64,000 bases of DNA from Flavonifractor sp. An112 (GCF_002161085.1 NZ_NFLU01000002.1:62001-126000); one strand, 5' to 3'; shown: positions 50,155-59,038, counted from the stretch's first letter. A program made the numbers and translations. Notes: a model not told the origin generated them from the letters alone.

Positions 50155-50172
50155 GGTTAGCGATTGCTAACC
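50155..50172. promoter_or_regulatory. GGTTAG-N6-CTAAC operator, site D
   Basis: GGTTAGC-GATT-GCTAACC, perfectly symmetric outside the centre. It is 71 bases upstream of the DUF3793 start. On the minus strand TTGGTT and TTTACT flank it 17 bp apart, a possible weak promoter with the operator inside. Confidence 0.82.
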
Positions 50173-50201
50173 AATGCGTTAAATATATAGCTGCCGCTTT
50201 T

Positions 50202-50219
50202 GGTTAGCGGTAGCTAACT
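50202..50219. promoter_or_regulatory. GGTTAG-N6-CTAAC operator, site E
   Basis: GGTTAGC-GGTA-GCTAACT, 47 bases from site D centre to centre, in the gap between the DUF3793 and DtxR-family genes. Confidence 0.82.
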
Positions 50220-50305
50220 AACGCAATTATATACAGGACAAATTCGCTTGTCAAGAGGACGGATGGATTTTGTTGACAGAAAAAATGGCGCTTGTCGGAC
50301 GCCTG

Positions 50306-50314
50306 TGTTATAAT
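50306..50314 (+). promoter_or_regulatory. extended -10 promoter of the DtxR-family gene
   Basis: TGT-TATAAT (TATAAT at 50309-50314) 32 bases before the start. No -35 at the right distance; a TTGACA at 50273-50278 is 30 bp away, too far. Confidence 0.5.
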
Positions 50315-50345
50315 AAGCAAAACGCCCGTTTTTTTGGAGGTTCCT

Positions 50346-50741
50346 ATGGCGATTCACGAGTCTGGCCAGATGTATCTGGAAACCATCTATATTCTTTCAC
50401 AGAACAGCACCTTTGTTCGAGCTATCGATGTGGGAGAGCAGTTGGGCTTTACCAAGCCCAGCGTCAGCAGAGCCATGTCCATTCTGAAAAAGGACGGATA
50501 TGTGAATGTGGATGCTGACGGAGCAATTACCCTGACGGAGACCGGGCTTGCCATTGCTAAGACGATGTACACCCGCCACACGGTGTTGAGCCAGATGCTG
50601 ATGGAATTAGGAGTGGACGAAGAGACTGCGACCGAAGATGCCTGCCGGATCGAGCATGTGATCAGCGAAAAATCCTTTGCGGCGGTGCAGGCGCACTTGG
50701 AGCAGGTAACGAAAATGCGGGAAGATGCTCACGGGCAATGA
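50346..50741 (+). CDS. DtxR-family metal-dependent transcriptional regulator
   Basis: A 131-residue short DtxR/MntR-type regulator without an SH3-like domain. SGQMYLETIYILSQNSTFVRAIDVGEQLGFTKPSVSRAMSIL is the helix-turn-helix; TRHTVLSQMLMELGVDEETATEDACRIEHVIS contains the metal ligands (H, E/D-x2-C-x2-E-H). The cysteine at the C-x2-E-H position points to iron-type rather than strictly manganese-type regulators. ATG 50346 has GGAGG upstream. It is the natural candidate to bind the nine GGTTAG palindromes, two of which adjoin it. Confidence 0.9.
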   Translation: MAIHESGQMYLETIYILSQNSTFVRAIDVGEQLGFTKPSVSRAMSILKKDGYVNVDADGAITLTETGLAIAKTMYTRHTVLSQMLMELGVDEETATEDACRIEHVISEKSFAAVQAHLEQVTKMREDAHGQ

Positions 50742-50818
50742 GCCTATGCAAATTTGGCCGACTTTGCTATCGAGCGGCAACGCGATAAGTGAATACCTGC
50801 CATTTGGCACGGAATATC

Positions 50819-50857
50819 AAATGAGGTGGAGCCTTGATATGGCCTCCACCTCATTTT
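50819..50857 (+). terminator. terminator after the DtxR-family gene
   Basis: A 12-bp stem (50819-50832 with 50844-50855) followed by T5. The rest of 50742-50939 holds nothing recognised. Confidence 0.88.
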
Positions 50858-50939
50858 TATGTGATCTGCGCTTTTAAATCAGGAGCGACCTGCTGTGTAA
50901 GTTCACCGCCAAGCGTACCTGCTCCATAGCTCCAAACGC

Positions 50940-51083
50940 TTACGGTAGCTCATCCTTATGTGTCTGCTGGCTTTTCAAAACCTTTCGGGCGGCTTTTTTG
51001 ATTTTATGGCACACGCCAAGAATAGCGATGCAAAATAGCAGAGCCGCTAATCCATATCCAAACGACTGCGTTGCCGTGTTCAT
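50940..51083 (-). CDS. 47-residue single-pass membrane protein
   Basis: MNTATQSFGYGLAALLFCIA then ILGVCHKIKKAARKVLK: one transmembrane helix with a lysine-rich cytosolic tail. ATG 51083 has AGAGG seven bases upstream; an ATG at 51089 is only one base from it. It is the last gene of the methyltransferase/metallochaperone operon. Small proteins of this kind accompany iron and heavy-metal transporters; no function known. Confidence 0.65.
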   Translation of the reverse strand: MNTATQSFGYGLAALLFCIAILGVCHKIKKAARKVLKSQQTHKDELP

Positions 51084-51120
51084 GTTCATGCCTCTTTTCT
51101 GGCCGCTGCTGCCAATGAAC

Positions 51121-51366
51121 TCAACCGAACAATCCTCTTTTTTTGTACGGCTCCTTTTGGATTGTGCCGACCTCATACCCCGTGCTGCGAATGGCGTTCA
51201 TAACAGCCTCTGTGTCCAGCTCTGTTTCAGAGAGGATCACGGTCTGGTTTTTGCTTCGGGAAGAAATCACCTTTTTGACCGGGCAGGCTTTGCGAACAGC
51301 GTCATTGACATGAGCCTCGCACATCCCGCACATCATTCCGTTGACTTCCACTGTGTACTTCCACAT
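51121..51366 (-). CDS. heavy-metal-associated (HMA) domain protein
   Basis: An 81-residue metallochaperone-like protein. VEVNGMMCGMCEAHVNDAV carries the M-x-C-x2-C metal site at about residues 12-16, and VILSETELDTEAVMNAIRSTGYEV completes the ferredoxin-like fold. Family members bind Cu(I) or similar soft metals. It begins six bases after the methyltransferase stop, behind AAGGAG in that gene's end. Confidence 0.85.
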   Translation of the reverse strand: MWKYTVEVNGMMCGMCEAHVNDAVRKACPVKKVISSRSKNQTVILSETELDTEAVMNAIRSTGYEVGTIQKEPYKKRGLFG

Positions 51367-51372
51367 GTTCTC

Positions 51373-52059
51373 TCACTCCTTCTTGACTTTTGGATCATCG
51401 AGCTGCGCGGACCGGAAGGTGGTCTGCCGTGCCGCGGTCCGTTCATCGGGGATCTTCCTGGCCATCAGACAGCACAGCGGCGCCAACGAACTTCCGAGAA
51501 GTGGATGGCGAACGATGGAATAGCCGCGCTCGGACAGGTATGCCATCAGCTCCCCGGCAGTCCAGACATGATACACCCGAAAGCCTGAAAGCCCCATGAA
51601 CCAGAGCCGGAGTCTGGCGCTTCGGCTTTTGCCCCAGACAAAGGTGGGGGCGGACAGCCATCCCCCCGGCTTCAGAACCCGCCAGGCTTCCGCCAGAGCT
51701 TTTTCCGGATGAGGCATGACATGGAGGGCGTTGGAGATCACGACTGCATCGAAGCTCTCCGGGCCGTAGGGCAGCTTGGTGGCGTCCTGGACGGAGAAAT
51801 GGAGCCGGGACGAATGCACCTGCTTTTTGGCCTGACGGATCATTTCAGCTGAAAAGTCGGTTGCCTCCCAGCTCCGGACACATGGAGACAGCGGCACGGA
51901 CAGCTGGCCTGTTCCGCAGGCCAACTCCAGCACATCCATGTCCCGTTTCAGAAAAGGACGCATTGCTTTGCATATCTGCTGATAGGTCGCCTGAGAGCAG
52001 CGCATGAAGCCGGCGTAATGCCGTGAAAACCGCTCCCAAAACTGCTTGTTGTCATCCAT
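51373..52059 (-). CDS. class I SAM-dependent methyltransferase
   Basis: A 228-residue enzyme: VLELACGTGQLSVPL is the SAM motif I, EATDFSAEMIRQAKK motif II, and FDAVVISNALHVMPHPEKALAEAWRVLKPGGWL motifs III/IV. It resembles ubiquinone/menaquinone-type small-molecule methyltransferases. It heads a three-gene operon under promoter 52102-52130 and operator F. Similar methyltransferases lie beside the ZIP transporter at 62814 and 63548, pointing to modification of a metal-binding metabolite, an inference. Confidence 0.85.
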   Translation of the reverse strand: MDDNKQFWERFSRHYAGFMRCSQATYQQICKAMRPFLKRDMDVLELACGTGQLSVPLSPCVRSWEATDFSAEMIRQAKKQVHSSRLHFSVQDATKLPYGPESFDAVVISNALHVMPHPEKALAEAWRVLKPGGWLSAPTFVWGKSRSARLRLWFMGLSGFRVYHVWTAGELMAYLSERGYSIVRHPLLGSSLAPLCCLMARKIPDERTAARQTTFRSAQLDDPKVKKE

Positions 52060-52081
52060 ACAGTATGGTCACCTCAATGAT

Positions 52082-52099
52082 GGTTAGTGCCTGCTAACT
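52082..52099. promoter_or_regulatory. GGTTAG-N6-CTAAC operator, site F
   Basis: GGTTAGT-GCCT-GCTAACT, two bases after the -10 of the methyltransferase promoter on the minus strand, over the expected transcription start. Confidence 0.82.
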
Positions 52100-52101
52100 A
52101 C

Positions 52102-52130
52102 ATCATACTCTTTGTCGCATGAAATTGCAA
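52102..52130 (-). promoter_or_regulatory. promoter of the methyltransferase operon
   Basis: Minus-strand TTGCAA (52130-52125), 17-bp spacer, TATGAT (52107-52102). Its start site would fall in operator F. Confidence 0.75.
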
Positions 52131-52190
52131 GATGCCACTATATTGGATTTGTATGCCCCCCGGGATCAATCAAGGGAAGAAGCTGGAACG

Positions 52191-52224
52191 AAGAATGACC
52201 GGGACACGCATCCCGGTCATTCTT
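52191..52224 (-). terminator. terminator after the leftward ABC pair
   Basis: A 14-bp perfect stem (52211-52224 with 52191-52204); leftward U-tract poor (CGTT). Confidence 0.75.
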
Positions 52225-52243
52225 TTCTTTCGCGCCTCTGCCT

Positions 52244-53983
52244 TTACCGGCACCAACTGGTGGGATTGGAGCGGGCGGTGATGAAGCGGCGATAAATGCC
52301 CTCCTCCTCCATAAGTGTGTCGTGGGCGCCGGCCTGAACGATGCGCCCCTGGTCGATAACCAGGATCTCATCGGCGTGACGAATGGTATTGAGCCGGTGG
52401 GCAATGACCAGCAGGGTCTTGCCCCGGCACAGTTGGGTGATGGCCTCCTGGATGTAGCTCTCATTGTCGGCGTCCACGCTGGCAGTGGCCTCATCCAGAA
52501 TGACGATGGGAGCATCCTTCAGAATGCAGCGAGCAATGGAGATTCGCTGTCGCTCTCCGCCGGATAGGCTGGCTCCACCTTCGCCGATGACCGTGTCAAA
52601 GCCGTCGGGTAGCTCCATGATGAAGTCATAGCATCGGGCTTTTCTGGCCGCCTCATAAACCTCCTCCCGTGTGGCGTCTGTCCGCCCCATGGCGATGTTG
52701 TTATAGACGGTATCCTGGAATAAGTAGACCCGCTGGAACACCATGGAGATCTGATCCATCAGATCAGAAAGAGGAATATCGCGGATATCCCTGCCCCGCA
52801 CTAAGATTTGGCCCTGTTTGACATCCCAAAACCGGGAGAGCAGGTTGGCTACCGTACTTTTACCGCCGCCAGAGGGCCCCACCAGGGCCAGCATCCGGTT
52901 TTTCTCCAGTGTGAAAGAGACATCATGCAGTACCTCTTTCTCCCCGTAGGCGAAGGTGACATTTCGGAACTCCACCTCCGGGGCACCGCCGGCTTTGGGT
53001 AAGGTCTCCCGGCCCCGGTCAGGTAGTTCTGGCTGGGCCAGTACCGCCTCGATCCGGTCCATGCAGGCGTTCATCACCGTCAGGCGGGTGGCTTGGCTGT
53101 AGAGTGCCTTAATGGGGCCGAAGAGGTCAAAGACGAAGAGCAAGACACCCAGCAGGAAGGTGATGGAGAGCTGCCCCCGGCCATAGAGCCAGAGAGACAG
53201 GGGAATTATCAGCACCGAGCCCAGACCGCACACCAGATAAAGGGCCCGCATCCAGGGGGCCTGGCTTTCCTCGAACGCAATGCTGACCTTGCGGCTCCGG
53301 GCGAAATTCTCGGTGAGCTGCGCGGAACGCTCTCCCAGCAGGTTGAAGGTCTTGGCGATGCCGATGCCCTCCACATAGTCCAGTACCGCCCGTGTGAGAG
53401 CCTCGCTCTGCTCCTGTCGGACATCAGAGTGAGCCAGGGTGCTCCCCAGGGAAGCGCGGCCCAGCTGCCAGATGATCAGTACCACCACCAAGGCGGCCAG
53501 TCCCAGCCAGGAATTCAGGAAGGCCAGCCACAGCACCAGAATGGCCTGGGCAAAGGTATAGCTCATCATGTTGGCAATGTCGTGCATACAGTTCTCCTCA
53601 ATAAACACCATGTCGGTGGACAGAACGGAACTGATTTTGCCGATGTTGCCCTCTGTGAAATAGCCCATGGGCAGGCGGCGCAGATGCCGCCCCAGCTCCA
53701 TGCGCAGATCGGCGAATACCATATAGCCCGCCGCGGCCTGGAGCCGGTCAGCGATATTCTGGCACAGGCACTCCAGCAGCACGCAGCCCACCGTGCCCAC
53801 CGCCAGCCACAAGCACAGCCGTGCCGTTATGGTTCCCTGGAGAAAAGCGCTCAGGGCCAGGAAGGACAGACCGATGGGGGCCTTGGACAGCATGGCCTTC
53901 AGGAACGCAAAGACAAAGGCCAGCTTGATCCGCCCCTGATAGGGGCCGGATACGGACAGGATTCGTTTCATCAGCGCGATCAT
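52244..53983 (-). CDS. ABC half-transporter, exporter fold (IrtB/YbtQ-like), second gene of left pair
   Basis: A 579-residue protein: six-helix transmembrane domain (about 1-310) and ATPase (about 335-575) with Walker A GPSGGGKST, signature LSGGERQR and Walker B IVILDEATASVD. ATG 53983 overlaps the stop of its partner by four bases and has AAAGGAGG nine bases upstream; the frame before it is non-coding. Heterodimers of this class import ferric siderophores in Yersinia (YbtPQ) and mycobacteria (IrtAB) despite the exporter fold. Operator G upstream of the pair makes that role likely here, though efflux cannot be excluded. Confidence 0.85.
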   Translation of the reverse strand: MIALMKRILSVSGPYQGRIKLAFVFAFLKAMLSKAPIGLSFLALSAFLQGTITARLCLWLAVGTVGCVLLECLCQNIADRLQAAAGYMVFADLRMELGRHLRRLPMGYFTEGNIGKISSVLSTDMVFIEENCMHDIANMMSYTFAQAILVLWLAFLNSWLGLAALVVVLIIWQLGRASLGSTLAHSDVRQEQSEALTRAVLDYVEGIGIAKTFNLLGERSAQLTENFARSRKVSIAFEESQAPWMRALYLVCGLGSVLIIPLSLWLYGRGQLSITFLLGVLLFVFDLFGPIKALYSQATRLTVMNACMDRIEAVLAQPELPDRGRETLPKAGGAPEVEFRNVTFAYGEKEVLHDVSFTLEKNRMLALVGPSGGGKSTVANLLSRFWDVKQGQILVRGRDIRDIPLSDLMDQISMVFQRVYLFQDTVYNNIAMGRTDATREEVYEAARKARCYDFIMELPDGFDTVIGEGGASLSGGERQRISIARCILKDAPIVILDEATASVDADNESYIQEAITQLCRGKTLLVIAHRLNTIRHADEILVIDQGRIVQAGAHDTLMEEEGIYRRFITARSNPTSWCR

Positions 53984-55731
53984 GCCTCGTCGCCTCCTTT
54001 CTCCGCAGAGACACGCCAGGCAGCGGCTCCCTCGGCAGCCCGCCACAGTTTTTCATAGGCGGGGCAAGTCTTTCGCAATGTATCGTGGCGGCCAATCCCT
54101 GCCACATTGCCCTGATCCAGCACCACAATCTGATCGGCGCCTACAATGGACTGAAGCCGGTGGGCGATGACGATGACCGTCTTGCCCCGGATCACCTCGG
54201 CAATGGCGGCGTTCATTTTTTCCTCATTCTCCGGGTCCACGCTGGCGGTGGCCTCATCCAGCACCACGATGGGAGCGTCCTTCAAAATCGCCCGGGCCAG
54301 GGCGATCCGCTGCCGCTCCCCGCCGGAAAGCCCTTTGCCGCCATCGCCGGCCATGGTATAGATTCCTTTTTCCAGCCGTTTCAGAAACTCTCCGCATTGA
54401 GCCCGTTCCGCCGCCGCCAGCACCTCCTCGTCGGTGGCGCCGGGTCTTCCCAGCCGGATGTTCTCCAACAGGCTGGTGTTGAACAGGAACTGCTCCTGCG
54501 CGACGAAGGAGATCTGCTCATTCAGAGAGGCGAGGGACATCTCTCGCAGGTCTTGCCCCCCCAGCGTGATGCGTCCGTCCGTCACATCGTAAAAGTGGAC
54601 CAGCAGCTTGGCAAGGGTCGACTTCCCGCTACCGGATTCTCCCACCAAAGCAGTGAGGCTCCCCTGTGGGACAGAGAAGGAGATGCCGTGGAGGACTTCG
54701 TCCTTTTCATAAGAAAACCGCACATTCTCAAAGCGGATCTGCAAATCGTTTCCGTTGAAATCCGTTTTTCCTTCTTTCAGGGGCGGAATATTGAACAGAG
54801 ATTCCATTTGATCGATCTTGTAGCTCAGCTGGGGCAGCACCGACATAAAGTTCATAGCTCGGACCAGAGGCGGTCCCACGGAAAAGGACATGCACAATAC
54901 CAGCGCGTAATCCGGCAGGGTGGAGGCGCCGGTGAGTACCAGATAGCCGCCGGCCGGCAGCAGCACCAGCGCCACGCAGGGCAAAATGCTGGTGTAGAGT
55001 GCCATCCACAGCCAGCAGGCCCGAAACCAATCCAGAGTAAAATCACGGTAGTTTTTCACATCGGTTTCAAAGCGGTGATAGGACTCTCCGTCCCGGTTAA
55101 AGACCTTCACGACTTCCATGCCGTTGATGTACTCCACGATGGTGTTGTTCATTTTCTGCCCGGCAGCGTAGTAGTCTCCCATCTTGCTCATGCCGGAGCG
55201 GTACATCATGCCCATAGCCAGCACGCCCAGTGGGAGGGAGCAGAGGGAAAGCAGACCCAGCTTCCAGTCCGTGAGGAACATGGCCACAAATACCACCACC
55301 GGCACCGCCAGATTGGACAGCCCTTCCGGCAGGGCGTGGGCCAGCAACAGCTCCATGCTCTCGATGTCGTCAATGAACATCTTCTTCCAGACGCCAACGC
55401 CCTTCTCCTGGATCGCGCCCAGGGGCTGCTTTTCCAGCTTGCTCTGGAGATGGAGCCGGAGGTTTTCCAAAGTATGATAGGCGGAGCGATGAGACAGAGC
55501 CAGCCCCTCCACATAGAGAAGGCCGTAGAGGACCATGCACAGAGCCATGGCTCCGGCGTTGAACAGGGTTTCCTCCAATGTGAGACTGCCCCCAGTCAGC
55601 AGGGGTCTCAGCAGGCGGTAGAGGAAGAAATAGGGCAGCACGCTCATGGCCACGCCGGCCACCAGTACCAGAATGGAGGCATAAGTCGTCTTCCGGTGGC
55701 GTCCGGTGTAGCGCAGGACTTTTTGAAACAC
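53980..55731 (-). CDS. ABC half-transporter, exporter fold (IrtA/YbtP-like), first gene of left pair
   Basis: A 583-residue half-transporter: transmembrane domain about 1-315, ATPase about 340-570 with GESGSGKST, SFVAQEQFLFN (Q-loop), LSGGERQR and IVVLDEATASVD. GTG 55731 has AAGGAG seven bases upstream. It lies 17 bases from operator G and downstream of a tetR terminator. It would pair with the product of 52244-53983. Confidence 0.86.
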   Translation of the reverse strand: MFQKVLRYTGRHRKTTYASILVLVAGVAMSVLPYFFLYRLLRPLLTGGSLTLEETLFNAGAMALCMVLYGLLYVEGLALSHRSAYHTLENLRLHLQSKLEKQPLGAIQEKGVGVWKKMFIDDIESMELLLAHALPEGLSNLAVPVVVFVAMFLTDWKLGLLSLCSLPLGVLAMGMMYRSGMSKMGDYYAAGQKMNNTIVEYINGMEVVKVFNRDGESYHRFETDVKNYRDFTLDWFRACWLWMALYTSILPCVALVLLPAGGYLVLTGASTLPDYALVLCMSFSVGPPLVRAMNFMSVLPQLSYKIDQMESLFNIPPLKEGKTDFNGNDLQIRFENVRFSYEKDEVLHGISFSVPQGSLTALVGESGSGKSTLAKLLVHFYDVTDGRITLGGQDLREMSLASLNEQISFVAQEQFLFNTSLLENIRLGRPGATDEEVLAAAERAQCGEFLKRLEKGIYTMAGDGGKGLSGGERQRIALARAILKDAPIVVLDEATASVDPENEEKMNAAIAEVIRGKTVIVIAHRLQSIVGADQIVVLDQGNVAGIGRHDTLRKTCPAYEKLWRAAEGAAAWRVSAEKGGDEA

Positions 55732-55747
55732 AGTATCACTCCTTTTT

Positions 55748-55765
55748 GGTTAGTTATTGCTAACT
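55748..55765. promoter_or_regulatory. GGTTAG-N6-CTAAC operator, site G
   Basis: GGTTAGT-TATT-GCTAACT, squeezed between the tetR terminator (55775-55800) and the ABC start (55731). No separate promoter is visible in that space. Confidence 0.82.
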
Positions 55766-55774
55766 TTCTGGCGA

Positions 55775-55800
55775 GAAAAAAGCCTCCGGAGAGGCATTTT
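55775..55800 (-). terminator. terminator after the leftward tetR
   Basis: A GCCTC/GAGGC stem with a four-base loop followed leftward by T6-T7. Confidence 0.75.
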
Positions 55801-56421
55801 TCACCCCTTGGGGAATCCCAGGGCGGCATACCAGTCAAAGAGACGGCAGACCAGAGTACAGTGGCGCTGGATCTCCGGCCAGGTGAAGTCGTGGATAAAG
55901 GGCTCGTAAATGGTGGTCCAGAAAGCGGACAGAACTACATGAAGTTCCTCTTGCGTCATATCCACCGTACATAACCCTCGGTGTCTGGCCTCAGCATAGT
56001 AGGTCCAGGTGCCTTCCGTCATTTTCTCAACCCAGTCGTGCTGGAAGTTGGCGTAAGCGGTGCCCTCCGCTCCGGTGAGCAGCAGCACAAAGCCATCCCG
56101 CCGCTCATTGAGAAAGCGGAACCACCACAGCATATATTCCTCATCCATATACCACGCCCGGATCAGATCTTCGTCGGAGAGAGCGGATGCCGGCACCGCC
56201 GTCCGCTCCTCATAAACAGCATCCAAATCCGCCACCGTATCCGCCACCACAGCGCGAAACAGCTCCTCTTTTCCGGCGTAACGCTTATAAAGAGCCCCGG
56301 TTGTCACACCCGCTCGCTGGCAGATGGATTTCAGGGAAGCCCTCTCAAAGCCAAGCGCCAGGAACTCCTCTCTGGCACTGTCCATGATCCGAGGGTCGAT
56401 GGAAGTATCCGGTCTTGCCAT
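55801..56421 (-). CDS. TetR-family transcriptional regulator 1
   Basis: A 206-residue regulator. N-terminal helix-turn-helix ASLKSICQRAGVTTGALYKRYAGKEELF (about residues 25-55), then an all-helical ligand domain rich in Trp and Glu. ATG 56421 has GGGAGGGG upstream; the 33 codons before it are unlikely to be coding. It is divergent from a second tetR. It probably binds the palindrome at 56456-56470. Confidence 0.88.
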   Translation of the reverse strand: MARPDTSIDPRIMDSAREEFLALGFERASLKSICQRAGVTTGALYKRYAGKEELFRAVVADTVADLDAVYEERTAVPASALSDEDLIRAWYMDEEYMLWWFRFLNERRDGFVLLLTGAEGTAYANFQHDWVEKMTEGTWTYYAEARHRGLCTVDMTQEELHVVLSAFWTTIYEPFIHDFTWPEIQRHCTLVCRLFDWYAALGFPKG

Positions 56422-56455
56422 AACACCCCTCCCGACAAATGATAATTTGATTACC

Positions 56456-56470
56456 GATAATCTGATTATC
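56456..56470. promoter_or_regulatory. candidate operator of TetR 1
   Basis: GATAATC-T-GATTATC is a perfect 7-1-7 palindrome 35 bases upstream of tetR 1, with an imperfect copy at 56441-56455. It superficially resembles a Fur box but the half-site spacing differs. Confidence 0.55.
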
Positions 56471-56513
56471 AATATAGCATCCCTTTCTGCCCCTGTCAAG
56501 GGGAAATCCTCTC

Positions 56514-56574
56514 TTGACAAACTCGCTCTTTGGTTGTATATTCAAAACATCGTTATAAAACACTGTTTTGAATT
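56514..56574 (+). promoter_or_regulatory. promoter and candidate operator of TetR 2
   Basis: TTGACA (56514-56519), 17-bp spacer, TATATT (56537-56542). Inverted arms ATTCAAAAC (56540-56548) and GTTTTGAAT (56565-56573) overlap the -10 and the start, as for an autorepressor. Confidence 0.72.
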
Positions 56575-56587
56575 GTGAGGTGATACC

Positions 56588-57217
56588 ATGGCAAAGCAGA
56601 TCGAAGGGGTCTATGAAAATGTACTCCGCTGCGCCCGTCAGGAATTTTTGGAAAAAGGCTTTGCTCTGGCCTCCCTGCGGGACATCGCCAAAGCGGCGGG
56701 AACCAGCACCGGCTCCATCTATACCCGCTTTACTGACAAGGCGGGATTGTTCCGGGCCCTGGTGGAGCCTGCCGCGGGAGAGCTGAAGCGCCGTTTTTTG
56801 GAGATTCAGGAGTCTTTTCACCAGTTTGACGGCCCAACCCAGCAGGAGGAGATGGGGCGTTACACTGCCCATGCCCAGGAGGGACTGTTTGATTACATCT
56901 ATGAGCACCTGTCGGAGTTTGAACTGCTGCTCCGCCGGGCCGCCGGGACGGAATATGCCCACTATATTGACGAGTTGGTGGAGATCGAAGTCAGTTACAC
57001 CTACAAATACATGGAGGTCATCGGCTGTGAGAGCGTCCGCTCCGGTCAGGTCACCGAGGACTTGATCCATATCGTTACCACCGCCTACTTCAACGGAATG
57101 TTTGAGCCGGTGCGGCACCGCATGGATAAGGCCCGGGCGCTCCACTATGTCCGCCAGCTCAACCGCTATCACATGGCAGGATTTGAAACGATTTTTCATC
57201 CTGAAAACTTCCGGTAG
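56588..57217 (+). CDS. TetR-family transcriptional regulator 2
   Basis: A 209-residue regulator with helix-turn-helix ASLRDIAKAAGTSTGSIYTRFTDKAGLF at about residues 28-56 and a helical ligand domain. Similar in layout to TetR 1 but clearly diverged. It is followed by a terminator, operator H and the right-hand ABC pair, the mirror image of the TetR 1 side. Confidence 0.88.
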   Translation: MAKQIEGVYENVLRCARQEFLEKGFALASLRDIAKAAGTSTGSIYTRFTDKAGLFRALVEPAAGELKRRFLEIQESFHQFDGPTQQEEMGRYTAHAQEGLFDYIYEHLSEFELLLRRAAGTEYAHYIDELVEIEVSYTYKYMEVIGCESVRSGQVTEDLIHIVTTAYFNGMFEPVRHRMDKARALHYVRQLNRYHMAGFETIFHPENFR

Positions 57218-57220
57218 TGC

Positions 57221-57248
57221 AAAAGGCCGCTTTCCCGGCGGCCTTTTC
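57221..57248 (+). terminator. terminator after tetR 2
   Basis: AAAAGGCCGC pairs with GCGGCCTTTT around an eight-base loop, 45 bases before the ABC start. Confidence 0.85.
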
Positions 57249-57259
57249 ATAGAACCAAA

Positions 57260-57277
57260 GGTTAGCAGCAACTAACT
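57260..57277. promoter_or_regulatory. GGTTAG-N6-CTAAC operator, site H
   Basis: GGTTAGC-AGCA-ACTAACT, ending three bases before the AGGAGG of the first ABC gene. Slightly less symmetric than the others. Confidence 0.75.
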
Positions 57278-57292
57278 AAAGGAGGCTTATTT

Positions 57293-59038
57293 ATGCAGCA
57301 AACACAAAGCCCACTGCTGCGGCTGTGGCAGCTGGGCAAGGATCATCACGGCGGCCTGATCACCGCCATCTTCTGCGCGGTGGCGGGTGTCCTGCTGGGT
57401 CTGCTGCCGTATCTCTCGGCAGGGCACATCCTGGTAGCGCTTTTGACCGGGCAGCGGGACTGGAACTTCTATCTTCTGTGGTGCATGGTGGCCCTGGGGG
57501 GCTATCTGGCCAAAACCCTGCTTTACAATCTGGCACTTTCCCTCTCCCACAAGGCCACCTTCCAGATCCTGCGGGACATCCGGAAGATGGTTCTGTCCAA
57601 AATGCCTCGCTTACCCTTGGGAGATATTCTGGATTCCTCCAGCGGACGGCTCAAACAGATCGTGGTAGATCAGGTGGAGAGTATGGAGACGACGCTGGCT
57701 CACCTGCTGCCAGAGATGACCTCCAATCTGCTGGCGCCGGTATGCGTTCTCGTGTATCTGTTTACGCTGGACTGGCGTATGGCATTGCTGAGTCTGGTGT
57801 CCATTCCTGTGGGCATGGCTTTTATGATGGCCATTATGGGCAGCTATGGCAAGGACTATCAGGGTGCGGTGGAGACGACCCAGGCTATGAACGAGACCAT
57901 TGTGGAGTACATCGGCGGCATTGAGGTCATCAAGGCCTTCAATCAGGGAAAGAACGCCTATGAGAAGTTCTCCTCCCGGGTACGAGCCAATGCTGCCTAC
58001 TACTACAACTGGATGAAGAAATGCCAGTTTGGAATGGCGCTGGCCTATGCCATCGCTCCCACCACGCTTATTACGGTGCTGCCTGTGGGCTGGATCTTCT
58101 ACACGGACGGCAGCTTGTCCGCAGAGGTATTTCTCACCACCACCATCCTGTCCATGAGCATTGTGGGACCTCTCATTGCCGCCATGGGCTTTGTGGATAA
58201 TCTTGCCAAGGTGGGTACCATCGTAGGTTCGGTGGACGAGATCCTCCTGAAGCCGGAGCAGGATCACGGAACACAGCCGGCACAGCTGGGAAGACCGGAT
58301 ATCGCCTTGGATCATGTCTCCTTTGGGTATGCCCAGGACAAGGAGATCCTCCACAACATCTCCCTCACCATTCCGGCCGGCAGCCTCACCGCTTTGGTTG
58401 GTCCCTCCGGTTCGGGCAAGTCCACCATTGCCAAGCTCATCGCCGGTTTCTGGGATGTGACCGAGGGCCGCATTACCCTGGGCGGCGTGGAGGAAAGCCG
58501 TATCCCGCTGGAACAACTCTATGACCAGGTGGCCTTTGTTTCTCAGGACAATTACCTCTTTGACGATACCATCCGGGAAAATATCCGCATGGGCCGGGTA
58601 AATGCCACGGATCAAGAAGTGGAACAAGTCGCCAAAGCCGCCGGATGCGACGGTTTCATCCGCCAGTTGGAGCATGGCTATGACACCCGGGTGGGCGGCG
58701 GAGGCGCCCATCTCTCCGGAGGAGAGCGGCAGCGTATCGCCATCGCCCGGGCCATGCTGAAAAACGCCCCTGTGGTGATTCTGGACGAGGCCACCGCCTA
58801 CATTGATCCGGAGAATGAAGCGGTGGTCCAGCGGGCAGTGGCAAAACTGGTGGAGGGTAAGACGGTCATCGTCATTGCCCACCGCCTGTCCACCATCACC
58901 GGCGCAGATCAGATCGTGGTGGTGAAGGATGGAAGCATCGAGGCACAGGGCAGACATGAAGAACTGTTGCGCCATTGCCCGTTGTACGCCGATCTGTGGC
59001 AGGCTCACATGGGCGCAAAGGAGGGAGAAACGGTATGA
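57293..59038 (+). CDS. ABC half-transporter, exporter fold (IrtA/YbtP-like), first gene of right pair
   Basis: A 581-residue half-transporter: transmembrane domain about 1-315 (start TQSPLLRLWQLGKDHHGGL), ATPase about 340-570 with GPSGSGKST, AFVSQDNYLFDD, LSGGERQR and VVILDEATAYID. AAAGGAGG precedes ATG 57293. It overlaps its partner by four bases (ATGA). Paired with the next product and set under an iron-type box, it probably imports a metal chelate; drug efflux is the alternative. Confidence 0.86.
   Translation: MQQTQSPLLRLWQLGKDHHGGLITAIFCAVAGVLLGLLPYLSAGHILVALLTGQRDWNFYLLWCMVALGGYLAKTLLYNLALSLSHKATFQILRDIRKMVLSKMPRLPLGDILDSSSGRLKQIVVDQVESMETTLAHLLPEMTSNLLAPVCVLVYLFTLDWRMALLSLVSIPVGMAFMMAIMGSYGKDYQGAVETTQAMNETIVEYIGGIEVIKAFNQGKNAYEKFSSRVRANAAYYYNWMKKCQFGMALAYAIAPTTLITVLPVGWIFYTDGSLSAEVFLTTTILSMSIVGPLIAAMGFVDNLAKVGTIVGSVDEILLKPEQDHGTQPAQLGRPDIALDHVSFGYAQDKEILHNISLTIPAGSLTALVGPSGSGKSTIAKLIAGFWDVTEGRITLGGVEESRIPLEQLYDQVAFVSQDNYLFDDTIRENIRMGRVNATDQEVEQVAKAAGCDGFIRQLEHGYDTRVGGGGAHLSGGERQRIAIARAMLKNAPVVILDEATAYIDPENEAVVQRAVAKLVEGKTVIVIAHRLSTITGADQIVVVKDGSIEAQGRHEELLRHCPLYADLWQAHMGAKEGETV

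Noticed and set aside
56441-56470. A Fur box upstream of tetR 1
   Set aside because: GATAATC-T-GATTATC has the right letters, but the spacing of the half-sites differs from the Fur 7-1-7 consensus, and the position fits a TetR self-operator; the island's other sites are all of the GGTTAG type.
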